Below, in pieces: positions 18,433-26,311 of a DNA stretch of 64,000 nucleotides (position 1 is its first letter; the number at the start of each line of letters is the position of its first letter). Under the pieces are notes generated by a model. The model saw only the letters and a list, made by a program, of their open reading frames with translations. It was not told the origin of the DNA and did not search any database. A program made the translations under genes and the position numbers. Origin of the DNA: Gorillibacterium timonense (GTDB lineage Bacteria > Bacillota > Bacilli > Paenibacillales > NBRC-103111); assembly GCF_001457415.1 (NCBI RefSeq), contig NZ_LN881724.1:1550001-1614000 (forward strand), in the 5' to 3' direction.

Positions 18433-18514
18433 AACCTCGCATTCCTAGCCCACACGAGCGGAGGAAACAGCTCATACCATACCATAGTCGGTCGACTACG
18501 GAGGAGGTAGGGGC

Positions 18515-18796
18515 ATGGGCAAGAACGTTTCCAAAGACGTGCTGAACCTGGTGAAGAATAAAACGGGCAAAAGCGTCACGGAAAAGGATATCAAATCGAT
18601 AGCGGATGGCGTAACGCCGAGCACGACTCAAGACGAGCAGCAGCTGCGCAAGCTGATTAAGCAAGTATCGGCCATGGTGAATGTTCCCGTGTCGGAGGAA
18701 ACGACGAAGGAAATCATTCAGGCTGTCAAAGGAACGGGCGGAAAAATGAATTTGGGCCTTGATTCCTTGATGAAGATCCTTGCAAAGAAAAAATAA
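18515..18796 (+). CDS. Stage VI sporulation protein F-like
   Basis: A 93-residue protein resembling SpoVIF (B. subtilis YjcC), a small protein needed for late coat assembly under sigma-K/GerR control. Evidence is overall resemblance: basic N terminus with VLNLVKNKTGKSVTEKDI, a VTPSTTQDEQQLRKLIKQV core and a Lys-rich end. GGAGGAGG precedes the ATG. In this genome it sits after gpsA; its terminator is at 18818. Confidence 0.8.
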   Translation: MGKNVSKDVLNLVKNKTGKSVTEKDIKSIADGVTPSTTQDEQQLRKLIKQVSAMVNVPVSEETTKEIIQAVKGTGGKMNLGLDSLMKILAKKK

Positions 18797-18817
18797 CGCA
18801 GCTCTGTGCGGTTCGAC

Positions 18818-18846
18818 CGGACTCCCCTGGGAGCCGGTTCTTTTTC
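18818..18846 (+). terminator. Terminator after spoVIF-like gene
   Basis: ACCGGaCTCCC / GGGAGcCGGTT stem followed by CTTTTTC. Confidence 0.85.
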
Positions 18847-18930
18847 AATGACGAGTGGGACAGGCATCCCCGTTCCTTTGGAGGAAGCTTTCTCTCACGG
18901 AAAACCGTTCTATAGAAAGGAAAACCGCAT

Positions 18931-19278
18931 ATGACGATGCATCGTGTGCATTTCGAACCGATGGATGTGGTAGTGGAGGTCCGTCCCGGGACCTCCTTGT
19001 TGGAAGCGGCACGCAAGGGCAATGTTACCATTCGAACGCGCTGTGCGGGTGTCGCCGGCTGTCTCATGTGCAAGGTAACGGCGGAGGATCAAAGCGGCCT
19101 GTCCCCGCTCGGCAGGGCGGAGCAGCAAAAGCTAGGCTCCCAGACGAGCCGCGGTATTCGACTCGCTTGTCAGGCTCGTGTTCAAGGAGATGTCACGGTC
19201 CAAGTTCCGGAGGATCCGCTGAAAGCGGCGATCCGCGCTCAACTGGCCAAGCAGAAGGAAGAAGACACCCTCTGGTAA
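18931..19278 (+). CDS. 2Fe-2S ferredoxin-like protein
   Basis: 115 residues with the plant-type ferredoxin cysteine pattern: CAGVAGCLMC (C-x5-C-x2-C) followed by a fourth Cys in RLACQA. It would carry one electron on a 2Fe-2S cluster; the redox partner is not apparent. It follows AGAAAGGAAAA and precedes the spoIVA region. Acidic/charged C-terminal extension (LAKQKEEDTLW). Confidence 0.85.
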   Translation: MTMHRVHFEPMDVVVEVRPGTSLLEAARKGNVTIRTRCAGVAGCLMCKVTAEDQSGLSPLGRAEQQKLGSQTSRGIRLACQARVQGDVTVQVPEDPLKAAIRAQLAKQKEEDTLW

Positions 19279-19364
19279 TTCTTTGGTGAGTCTCTGTTGA
19301 TACTTTGGCGAGTCTCTGGCGGAATCGATTGCCAGATTGAAAGAGTTGCCTAGCATGTATAATG

Positions 19365-19416
19365 AAAACCTGTTCGCCTTCCATTCTCCTTAGGAGGAAG
19401 GTAACAGGTTTTTTTG
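19365..19416 (+). terminator. Terminator in the ferredoxin-spoIVA gap
   Basis: AACCTGTT / AACAGGTT stem with inner CCTTCC / GGAAGG, then TTTTTTTG. Probably ends the ferredoxin transcript. The rest of the 420-bp gap (19279-19699) holds only the promoter listed next. Confidence 0.8.
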
Positions 19417-19512
19417 TTGTTCAATTTAAGCCGCTTGAGGGAATTGGCTTTCTTTTGCCGAACTCCTCTCCGTCTTCCGCCGGATTCTATAAGCCGAGTT
19501 TCAGATTTGCTG

Positions 19513-19540
19513 GCATATTCTATGAACAGGCACATATATT
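19513..19540 (+). promoter_or_regulatory. Likely sigma-E promoter of spoIVA
   Basis: GCATATT (19513-19519), 13-base spacer, CATATATT (19533-19540). This fits the known sigma-E pattern (GHATATT, 13-15, CATACAHT), and spoIVA is a sigma-E gene in B. subtilis. The start would fall near 19547, leaving a 150-base leader. Confidence 0.7.
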
Positions 19541-19699
19541 TTTACCAGTATAAAGGATTGTACGAGTGTGGTCGCGTGACGAGCCGTCCCATGGAACCGT
19601 TCCATGGCCGAAGTCATTCCCGCTTCGGACCGGTTCTTACCTTATGGTTCGCAGGCTTCCGCTTGCTTCGTTACATCAACCTGTAGGAGGAGATCTCAA

Positions 19700-21178
19700 T
19701 TGGAGAAAGTTGATATCTTTAAGGACATCGCAGAACGAACCGGCGGGGATATCTACCTGGGGGTCGTGGGGGCCGTACGCACCGGCAAATCCACCTTCAT
19801 CAAACGCTTCATGGAAGCGGGAGTGCTGCCGAACATCCGGAATGAAGCGGACCGGCTCCGTGCCATCGATGAACTGCCCCAAAGTGCGGCTGGACGAACT
19901 ATCATGACAACCGAACCGAAATTCGTACCGAACAACGCGGTACAGATCACGGTTGCCGAAGGGCTGAACGTGAATGTCCGGCTGGTGGATTGCGTTGGAT
20001 ACGCAGTAGAAGGCGCTAAGGGGTACGAGGACGAGAACGGTCCGCGGATGATCAATACCCCTTGGTTTGAGGAGCCGATTCCTTTCGAGGAGGCGGCCGA
20101 GATTGGAACCCGCAAGGTGATTCAAGAGCATTCCACCTTGGGAGTCGTGGTGACGACAGACGGAACGATCTCCGAAATTCCCCGCTCCTCTTACGTTCTC
20201 GCCGAAGAACGGGTTGTAGCCGAATTGAAGGAGGTTGGCAAACCGTTCATTCTGATCATCAACTCCGCTAAGCCGAACGGCGAAGCCGCCCAGGAGCTGC
20301 GAGGCGAGCTGTCCGCCAAATACGACATCCCCGTTATGGCGCTGAGCGCCGCCACGATGGGCGAGGATGAAGTTATGTCGGTTCTGCGCGAGGTCCTGTA
20401 TGAATTCCCGGTTCATGAAGTAAACGTCAACCTGCCGAGCTGGGTGATGGTGCTGAAGGAGAATCACTGGCTGCGCAACAGCTTTGAAAACTCCGTGCGC
20501 GACACCGTCCAGGATATCCGCCGCCTCCGCGATGTGGATCGCGTAGTCAGCCACTTCTCGGCGTACGACTTCATTGACCGGGCAGCCCTCGCGGATATGA
20601 ACATGGGGCAGGGGGTAGCGGAAATCGATTTGTATGCCCCGGATGAGCTCTACGATCAGATCCTGATGGAAGTGGTCGGTGTTGAAATCCGCGGCAAGGA
20701 CCATCTGCTGCAGCTCATGCAGGAGTTCACCCATGCCAAGCGCGAGTACGACCAATTCGCCGAAGCGCTGGAGATGGTCAAGACGACGGGCTACGGCATC
20801 GCTCCGCCGACGCTGGCGGAGATGGCGCTCGATGAGCCTGAGCTGATCCGCCAAGGCCCACGGTTCGGGGTGAAACTGAAGGCGACCGCCCCTTCGATTC
20901 ATATGATCCGCGTTGATGTGGAGTCGGAATTCTCCCCGATCATCGGAACCGAAAAGCAAAGCGAGGAACTGGTGCGCTACCTCATGCAGGATTTTGAGGA
21001 AAATCCGCTTAAAATTTGGGATTCCGATATCTTCGGGCGTTCGCTTCACTCCATCGTCCGGGAAGGCATCCAGGGCAAGCTCGCGATGATGCCGGACAAC
21101 GCCCGCTACAAGCTGCAGGAAACGCTCGGACGAATCATCAATGAAGGCTCCGGCGGTCTCATCGCCATCATCCTATAA
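19700..21178 (+). CDS. spoIVA: Stage IV sporulation protein A, coat morphogenetic ATPase
   Basis: Forms the basement layer of the spore coat around the forespore by ATP-driven polymerisation. From TTG 19700 (TAGGAGGAG 8 bases upstream) the product is 492 residues, the same size as B. subtilis SpoIVA. Walker A GAVRTGKST near residue 24, a GTPase-like N domain, a middle domain and the conserved C terminus (EGSGGLIAIIL) are visible. Upstream in-frame ATG at 19604 lacks support. Confidence 0.98.
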   Translation: MEKVDIFKDIAERTGGDIYLGVVGAVRTGKSTFIKRFMEAGVLPNIRNEADRLRAIDELPQSAAGRTIMTTEPKFVPNNAVQITVAEGLNVNVRLVDCVGYAVEGAKGYEDENGPRMINTPWFEEPIPFEEAAEIGTRKVIQEHSTLGVVVTTDGTISEIPRSSYVLAEERVVAELKEVGKPFILIINSAKPNGEAAQELRGELSAKYDIPVMALSAATMGEDEVMSVLREVLYEFPVHEVNVNLPSWVMVLKENHWLRNSFENSVRDTVQDIRRLRDVDRVVSHFSAYDFIDRAALADMNMGQGVAEIDLYAPDELYDQILMEVVGVEIRGKDHLLQLMQEFTHAKREYDQFAEALEMVKTTGYGIAPPTLAEMALDEPELIRQGPRFGVKLKATAPSIHMIRVDVESEFSPIIGTEKQSEELVRYLMQDFEENPLKIWDSDIFGRSLHSIVREGIQGKLAMMPDNARYKLQETLGRIINEGSGGLIAIIL

Positions 21179-21194
21179 AATAGCTTTGTTACTG

Positions 21195-21228
21195 GCTCTG
21201 CGGCTCAGGCTGCAGAGCTTGTTTGTTT
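21195..21228 (+). terminator. spoIVA terminator
   Basis: GCTCTGC-GGCTCAGGC-TGCAGAGC hairpin followed by TTGTTTGTTT. Confidence 0.75.
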
Positions 21229-21457
21229 AGACGCAGGATGGAGAGCATTTTTCATCACATGCAAGTTCGTTGCTCATGGGTATGGTTTTACAAAATCAGT
21301 TAGAGCTCGTTGATTTAACTAAAGTTATTTCGGCTTGACGGATGGACTCCGGGAGAGTCTATGATCCTTTTTCCACGCACTTGCCTCTTCGGGAGTACAA
21401 AAGATTGATCAAAAGGAAAAAGCTGGGCGGTTAAGGCCATTTTGGGAAGGTGGACAC

Positions 21458-21486
21458 TTGAAATTGCCTCGGTGGTGTATTACTAT
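21458..21486 (+). promoter_or_regulatory. Possible sigma-A promoter of hbs
   Basis: TTGAAA (21458-21463), 17-base spacer, TACTAT (21481-21486). A second candidate is TTGACG near 21335 with a 19-base spacer and TATGAT. The rest of the 426-bp gap before hbs shows no ORF or RNA that I can support. Confidence 0.45.
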
Positions 21487-21604
21487 AAATTTGTTCCTAA
21501 AAGCGAGGCTTATTAAGGAATTTTCGCGGATTTACGTATATTTAGTTACGAAAACGTGAAGACAGATTGATAGGTACTTCTTCATCCTTAAGGAGGTGAA
21601 TGAC

Positions 21605-21877
21605 ATGAATAAAACGGATTTGATCACGAAAGTCGCGGAATCGTCCGAGCTGTCCAAAAAAGACGCTACCAAGGCGGTAGAAGCCGTATTCGAAGCCATC
21701 ACGGAAGCTCTTCAAGCTGGTGACAAGGTTCAACTCGTCGGCTTCGGTAACTTTGAAGTTCGTGAACGTTCCGCCCGCAAAGGTCGCAACCCGCAAACCG
21801 GGGAAGAAATCGATATCGAAGCGAGCAAGGTCGCATCCTTCAAAGCTGGCAAGACGCTGAGAGAGGGCCTTCGTTAA
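21605..21877 (+). CDS. hbs: DNA-binding protein HU
   Basis: Histone-like nucleoid protein, 90 residues, with the HU signature [23 protein letters not shown] read as [20 protein letters not shown] and a DNA-intercalating Pro. ATG 21605 lies 8 bases after AAGGAGGTG. Between spoIVA and mtrB as in B. subtilis, where folE (mtrA) also sits; folE is absent from this spot here. Confidence 0.98.
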   Translation: MNKTDLITKVAESSELSKKDATKAVEAVFEAITEALQAGDKVQLVGFGNFEVRERSARKGRNPQTGEEIDIEASKVASFKAGKTLREGLR

Positions 21878-21961
21878 TCTCTTTCGGATCGAAGCAGGTT
21901 CGGATCAACTTCGGTCATACATACGTTGACTATCGTTATCGAACCTTCATTCATCACCACC

Positions 21962-22000
21962 CAAAAAACCGTGCGGCTCTTCGGAGCGCACGTTTTTTTA
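21962..22000 (+). terminator. hbs terminator
   Basis: CGTGCGGCTC-TTCG-GAGCGCACG stem-loop followed by seven T residues. Confidence 0.9.
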
Positions 22001-22025
22001 TCAAAGGGGGGAGAAGAAATAGCTG

Positions 22026-22054
22026 TTGACATACGTGCGTCGATGTTATAAACT
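22026..22054 (+). promoter_or_regulatory. Promoter of tRNA-Pro
   Basis: TTGACA (22026-22031) with TAAACT 17 bases on (or TATAAA after 15). It lies about 40 bases upstream of the tRNA. Confidence 0.65.
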
Positions 22055-22092
22055 CTTTCTTGCGGCCCAAAAAGGCAGCGAATTCAGAGTGT

Positions 22093-22169
22093 CGGGGTAT
22101 AGCGCAGTCTGGTAGCGCGCACCCTTGGGGTGGGTGAGGTCGCACGTTCAAATCGTGTTACTCCGACCA
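22093..22169 (+). tRNA. tRNA-Pro (anticodon GGG)
   Basis: Acceptor CGGGGTA pairs with TACTCCG; anticodon stem CACCC/GGGTG closes the loop TTGGGGT with anticodon GGG; T arm GTTCAAAT; discriminator A and an encoded CCA (22167-22169). 77 nt. The gene is single, with its own promoter and terminator. Confidence 0.95.
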
Positions 22170-22173
22170 TGAG

Positions 22174-22210
22174 AAGGACATCGTCATGACGATGTCCTTT
22201 TCCTATTTTT
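22174..22210 (+). terminator. tRNA-Pro terminator
   Basis: AAGGACATCGTC / GACGATGTCCTT stem followed by TTCCTATTTTT. Confidence 0.9.
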
Positions 22211-22226
22211 ATGAACGCCAGCGGGT

Positions 22227-22255
22227 TTGACTTCCAGCCTGTTTTCCCTCATGAT
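22227..22255 (+). promoter_or_regulatory. Likely sigma-A promoter of mtrB
   Basis: TTGACT (22227-22232), 17-base spacer, CATGAT (22250-22255). It lies inside what would be the N-terminal extension of the mtrB frame and so argues for the downstream GTG start. Confidence 0.6.
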
Positions 22256-22292
22256 GAAGGCTGAGAACGATGAGGAAGAGGGCGAACCGGAA

Positions 22293-22514
22293 GTGGAACC
22301 GAAGGAATTTGAATATGTCGTGATCAAGGCCAAAGAAAATGGCGTTCATGTCATCGGCCTGACGCGCGGGCAGGATACTCGCTTTCATCACACGGAGAAG
22401 CTGGACAAGGGCGAAGTGATGATCGCCCAGTTCACCGAGCATACTTCTGCCATTAAGGTTCGCGGAAAGGCGACCATTCTTACACGTCACGGGACAGTCG
22501 AATCGAACGATTGA
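22293..22514 (+). CDS. mtrB: trp RNA-binding attenuation protein TRAP
   Basis: Tryptophan-activated 11-mer that binds (G/U)AG repeats in trp leaders. The core [40 protein letters not shown] and [13 protein letters not shown] are diagnostic. Start: GTG 22293 gives 73 residues, close to the 75 of B. subtilis, and follows GAGGAAGAGGG; in-frame ATG 22251 and TTG 22227 fall within the likely promoter. Its target is visible at 36.1 kb. The gene for the anti-TRAP protein (rtpA) is not in the window. Confidence 0.95.
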   Translation: MEPKEFEYVVIKAKENGVHVIGLTRGQDTRFHHTEKLDKGEVMIAQFTEHTSAIKVRGKATILTRHGTVESND

Positions 22515-22515
22515 C

Positions 22516-22546
22516 AAAAAAGCGGAATAGCCCGCTTTTTTTGTTT
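22516..22546. terminator. mtrB terminator
   Basis: AAAAAAGCGG / CCGCTTTTTTT hairpin directly after the stop, symmetric enough to work both ways. Confidence 0.85.
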
Positions 22547-22585
22547 GTACAATGAGGTAAAACGTTTTTTCGGGAGTGAATCCTC

Positions 22586-23113
22586 ATGAATGGGATTACC
22601 CGGTTTGCCATCATAACCCTTCTATCTGCGGCGATCGGAATCGGATTATCCATGCTGCCCCGTATCGATTCGGAGAGCGAAAGCCGTCCTGCATCCGCTG
22701 GAACAGAGGCAACTTCACGCTATTTGTCCTCCTCCAATCTCGTCGATCATCTCGAAGCCTTGCCGTTCTATCTCAACTTGCGCCATGTTGCTTGGGAAGC
22801 GCCGATGCTGACTGTCGATTTCAATGCTCCTTCTGCAGTCGATGTAGCGGCGGTCTATTCGGACCTGTATCGCTTGATCCGCCACGGCTTGGAGGATACG
22901 ACCAATGTAGAAGAGGTGCGCATTCGAGTCTATGGCAAGAAGCTCGGATCGTCCGCTCAAGCGCCTCTCCTGCTCGCGGCCGATGCCCGCAGGGAGGACG
23001 AAATTCGTTTTAGCAAGAAGCAGGTTGGGAGTACGGAGCAGCTCAAACGGTTTCTTGAAACGCGCTGCAGGCTGACGGAAACGGAACGCTGGCGCAGCAT
23101 GCTGTCGGACTGA
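22586..23113 (+). CDS. Signal-anchored protein, unknown function
   Basis: 175 residues; N-terminal hydrophobic segment (about 5-24, TRFAIITLLSAAIGIGLSML), then a mixed alpha/beta domain with WEAPMLTVDFN and VEEVRIRVYG. It resembles the conserved hypothetical proteins that precede hepS in Paenibacillus; no enzymatic motif is seen. CGGGAGTGA precedes the ATG. A secreted or membrane-tethered role is inferred only from the N terminus. Confidence 0.7.
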   Translation: MNGITRFAIITLLSAAIGIGLSMLPRIDSESESRPASAGTEATSRYLSSSNLVDHLEALPFYLNLRHVAWEAPMLTVDFNAPSAVDVAAVYSDLYRLIRHGLEDTTNVEEVRIRVYGKKLGSSAQAPLLLAADARREDEIRFSKKQVGSTEQLKRFLETRCRLTETERWRSMLSD

Positions 23114-23228
23114 GGAGGGCCTGCCGAAAGGGGCTCATCTCGCTTCGAAAGTGCGATTCCTTTCGCATTATGTTATAATTATGTGTCGGAACTGAGAACG
23201 AATTTGTGGCGACGCCCGGAGGAGCAGG

Positions 23229-24092
23229 ATGACCATTACCCACATCGAAAAGCAGGTTAAACGCTACACCGAATACGATGTCATTCAGACCTATACGGAT
23301 CTGCCGGATTTTCCGGAGTTTCGTGTTCGGCTCCTGTACGCCTTTCTAAATGAAACGGACCTCGCTTCCAAGAACAGCGAGCTGTACTCCCTGGTAACCG
23401 CCATCGTTCAGATGGGGCTGGATACGCATGACCAAGTGCCGGAGCATAATACCGCCAAGACGAAGCCCGAAGCCCGTTCCAGGCAGCTCAAGGTGCTCGC
23501 CGGCGATTATTTCAGCTCGCGCTACTACAACCTGCTTGCCGAGGCAGGAGAAGTCACAGCCGTACGCCTGCTGGCTGCATCCGTCTGCGAAATCAATCGG
23601 CTGAAGCTCAATTTCTATACCGGAATCAAGCAGATGAAGATTACAGCGGAAGACTACATACACGACCTGGTTCAGATCAAATCCCACATGTTCCTGTCTC
23701 TAGCCGGATTGCTACCCGAGTGGGCGAAGCGCGCCATGACTGATCTTGTACACGGGGTAGCCCGATTTGAAGTGCTGAATGCCGAAATGAACCGGCTAAA
23801 GGACGACAAGGACATCCCGGAAAGCTGGGCGTATTGGCATATCCTCGACCACGGCAGCCGAGAGGACCGGAAACTGTTGAAAAATGGGGGGGCAGATTCA
23901 TCCAAGCTGCGCTCGCTGCTCTTGAAATACAAAGCGGGTGCACAGCTTCAGCGGATGCTGGAGGAGCAGCTGGAACAGCTATCGGCGAAGCTGCGCGAGC
24001 TGAGCTCCGAACGCTTGCTTCAGGAGCTGCAGCCCTTGACTGATGTACTGAACCGGTACATCGGCAAGCCCCGAATTCTGGAGGAACGTTGA
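23229..24092 (+). CDS. hepS: Heptaprenyl diphosphate synthase component 1
   Basis: Non-catalytic small subunit that sets chain length with HepT, making the C35 tail of menaquinone-7. 287 residues; family features include the N-terminal YTDLPDFPEFRVRLLYAFL and the KVLAGDYFSSRYYNLLA stretch. CGGAGGAGC precedes the ATG, and a TATAAT box lies at 23174-23179. menG starts 2 bases after the stop; hepT is 3 kb on instead of next to menG. Confidence 0.93.
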   Translation: MTITHIEKQVKRYTEYDVIQTYTDLPDFPEFRVRLLYAFLNETDLASKNSELYSLVTAIVQMGLDTHDQVPEHNTAKTKPEARSRQLKVLAGDYFSSRYYNLLAEAGEVTAVRLLAASVCEINRLKLNFYTGIKQMKITAEDYIHDLVQIKSHMFLSLAGLLPEWAKRAMTDLVHGVARFEVLNAEMNRLKDDKDIPESWAYWHILDHGSREDRKLLKNGGADSSKLRSLLLKYKAGAQLQRMLEEQLEQLSAKLRELSSERLLQELQPLTDVLNRYIGKPRILEER

Positions 24093-24093
24093 G

Positions 24094-24822
24094 GTGAACG
24101 CTTTGAAGCCCGTTAAGCCCAAAGAAGAGTTTGTACATTCCGTATTTGAGAGCATCGCTCCTAAGTATGATCGGATGAATGATATCCTGAGCTTTCAGCG
24201 CCACCGCTATTGGCGCAAATTCACGATGGACAAGCTGGCGATCCACCCGGGAGCTTCCGCTCTCGACTTGTGCTGCGGAACCTGCGATTGGACCATTTCC
24301 CTTGCGGAAGCGAGCGGAACCGGGCGCATCGTTGGCCTTGATTTCAGTCAAAACATGCTCGATATCGGGCAGGAAAAGGTGCGGGAAGCAGGCTTGTCCG
24401 ATCGGATTGAGCTGATTCAAGGCAATGCGATGCAGCTTCCTTTCGCAGACAACCTGTTTGATCTCGTGACGATCGGCTTCGGCCTGCGAAATGTCCCGGA
24501 TATCGAGCAGGTGCTGCTGGAGATGCAGCGAGTGGTGAAGCCGGGAGGCCGCGTCGTCTGCCTGGAATTGTCCAAACCGACCTGGCAGCCGTTCAAAGCC
24601 CTCTATTATTTCTACTTCCGTAAAGTGCTGCCGCTGCTCGGCAAGCTGATTGCCAAGCGTTATGAGGAATACAGGTGGCTTCCCGAATCGTTGATTCAAT
24701 TTCCCGATCACCGCGAGCTGGCGGCTATGTTCCGCGGAACCGGACTGGTGCAAGTGGAAGCCTATCCGCTGACAGGCGGAATAGCCGCTCTGCACATCGG
24801 TGCCAAGAATCAATCGAAATAG
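24094..24822 (+). CDS. menG: Demethylmenaquinone methyltransferase
   Basis: SAM-dependent last step of menaquinone synthesis. 242 residues starting GTG 24094 next to the hepS stop (TTGAGGTGAACG). Family segments: YDRMNDILSFQRHRYWRK, SAM loop DLCCGTCDW, IGFGLRNVPD and the C-terminal GGIAALHIG. The Gly-rich loop has two extra Cys. The next gene begins 24 bases on, so it is in one operon with hepS and the following genes. Confidence 0.96.
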   Translation: MNALKPVKPKEEFVHSVFESIAPKYDRMNDILSFQRHRYWRKFTMDKLAIHPGASALDLCCGTCDWTISLAEASGTGRIVGLDFSQNMLDIGQEKVREAGLSDRIELIQGNAMQLPFADNLFDLVTIGFGLRNVPDIEQVLLEMQRVVKPGGRVVCLELSKPTWQPFKALYYFYFRKVLPLLGKLIAKRYEEYRWLPESLIQFPDHRELAAMFRGTGLVQVEAYPLTGGIAALHIGAKNQSK

Positions 24823-24846
24823 AATCCGTAGATCCGAGGGACCTTC

Positions 24847-25719
24847 ATGCTGAGAAAGTTTAAGATTTTTCTGGAAATGATCAAATTTGAACATACCCTG
24901 TTCGCCTTGCCCTTTGCTTATATGGGCGCCGTTCTCGGTTCGGTTGTCATGCTGGGAAGACTGCCCTCCTGGCCGGAGATCGGCTGGATCACCTTGGCGA
25001 TGGTCGGGGCGCGCAGCGCCGCGATGGGGCTCAATCGGATCATCGACCGGACCATCGACAAGAAGAATCCCCGAACCGCAGGAAGAGCGATCCCGGCCGG
25101 GCTGCTCTCCTTCAAGGAAGTGATGATTTTCGTCGTCGGTTCCTTTGCCCTTCTGTTCTTGGCTACGAGCCATCTCAGTCCGTTAGCCGTCAAGCTTCTG
25201 CCAGTAGCGGTGTTCATGCTGGTCGCTTATTCTTATACGAAACGAATCACCTGGCTGTGTCATTTGTTTCTTGGGCTCACCATTGCGTTGGCACCGGCGG
25301 GAGGCTGGTTAGCGGTAACGGGGCAGGGAAGCTGGACTTCGCTTATCTTTTATCTCTCCATCGCATTGTGGACGACGGGCTTCGATATTATCTACGCCTG
25401 CCAGGACGTCGACTTCGACCTCAAGGAAGGACTGAAATCGATCCCGGCTCGCTTCGGGGTCAGGAAATCGCTTTGGATCGCAAAGGTTTGTCATTTTCTC
25501 ACAGCGATCGGTCTCACGAGCCTCTTTTTCTTGGCTGACTTAAGCTGGTGGTATTTTGCGGGGATTCTCATCTCCTATGGAATTCTTTTTTACGAGCACG
25601 CGATTGTTAACGAAAACGATCTCTCTCGGGCGAACACGGCCTTCTTTACCATGAATGGCGCTCTCAGCTGCGTGGTGTTCGCCTTCACTCTGGTGGATAC
25701 GGCGGTCCGATACCTATGA
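24847..25719 (+). CDS. UbiA-family prenyltransferase (menaquinone, MqnP-like)
   Basis: Integral membrane prenyltransferase, 290 residues, eight or so hydrophobic segments. Aspartate motifs NRIIDRTIDKKNPRTAGR and DVDFDLKEGLKSIPARFG match the UbiA family. Next to ubiX-like and mqnA-like genes it most likely prenylates an aromatic acid from the futalosine pathway (MqnP role) rather than 4-hydroxybenzoate for ubiquinone. Family membership is clear; the substrate is inferred from context. Overlaps the next gene by ATGA. Confidence 0.88.
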   Translation: MLRKFKIFLEMIKFEHTLFALPFAYMGAVLGSVVMLGRLPSWPEIGWITLAMVGARSAAMGLNRIIDRTIDKKNPRTAGRAIPAGLLSFKEVMIFVVGSFALLFLATSHLSPLAVKLLPVAVFMLVAYSYTKRITWLCHLFLGLTIALAPAGGWLAVTGQGSWTSLIFYLSIALWTTGFDIIYACQDVDFDLKEGLKSIPARFGVRKSLWIAKVCHFLTAIGLTSLFFLADLSWWYFAGILISYGILFYEHAIVNENDLSRANTAFFTMNGALSCVVFAFTLVDTAVRYL

Positions 25720-26309
25720 GCAAGCGATGGGTTGTCGGAATGACGGGGGCCAGTGGGGCCATCTATGGGGTCAAGCTTGTGCGTTATCTGCTTCAAGCGG
25801 ATTACACGGTTCACTTGGTCGTGACGGACGCCGGCTGGCGGGTGCTGCATGACGAGTTGGGCTGGAACGCGGCAAAGCGAAAGGAAACCTTGAACGGACA
25901 GTTCTCGGAGGGATATGCCAATCTGGTTTATCATCCCATTCAGGATATCGGGGCGAGCATTGCGAGCGGTTCTTTCCGTACGGAAGGTATGGTCGTGCTT
26001 CCCTGCTCCATGGGTACGCTCTCGGGTATCGCTCACGGTGCCTCCGGGAATTTGCTGGAACGGGCGGCCGATGTTATGCTGAAGGAAAACCGCAAGCTGC
26101 TCCTCGTTCCGAGAGAAACGCCCTTATCCGTCATTCATTTGGAAAATATGCTTCGTCTCGCCCGGCTTGGGGTGGCGATCATACCGGCGATGCCGGCTTT
26201 TTATCAGCAGCCGTCTTCTCTCGAAGAACTGACCGATTTCATGGTCGGTCGGGTTCTGGATTCGATGAAGATCGAACATGACTTATACCGAAGATGGGGA
26301 GAGGCTTAG
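25716..26309 (+). CDS. ubiX: UbiX-like flavin prenyltransferase
   Basis: 197 residues. Makes prenylated FMN, the cofactor of UbiD-type decarboxylases. Features: GMTGASGAIYGVKL at the N terminus, PCSMGTLSGIAHGASGNLL, RKLLLVPRETPLS and AIIPAMPAFY. In futalosine gene sets a UbiX/UbiD pair decarboxylates the prenylated naphthoate; no UbiD is seen in the window. Overlap with the preceding gene (4 bases) indicates translational coupling. Confidence 0.92.
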   Translation: MSKRWVVGMTGASGAIYGVKLVRYLLQADYTVHLVVTDAGWRVLHDELGWNAAKRKETLNGQFSEGYANLVYHPIQDIGASIASGSFRTEGMVVLPCSMGTLSGIAHGASGNLLERAADVMLKENRKLLLVPRETPLSVIHLENMLRLARLGVAIIPAMPAFYQQPSSLEELTDFMVGRVLDSMKIEHDLYRRWGEA

Positions 26310-26311
26310 CG

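Noticed and set aside
19676..21049. 457-codon minus-strand frame opposite spoIVA
   Set aside because: Antisense of a highly conserved gene, no promoter, no ribosome site.
23677..25173. 498-codon minus-strand frame across hepS, menG and ubiA-like gene
   Set aside because: It spans three real genes in antisense, so it cannot be an independent conserved gene.
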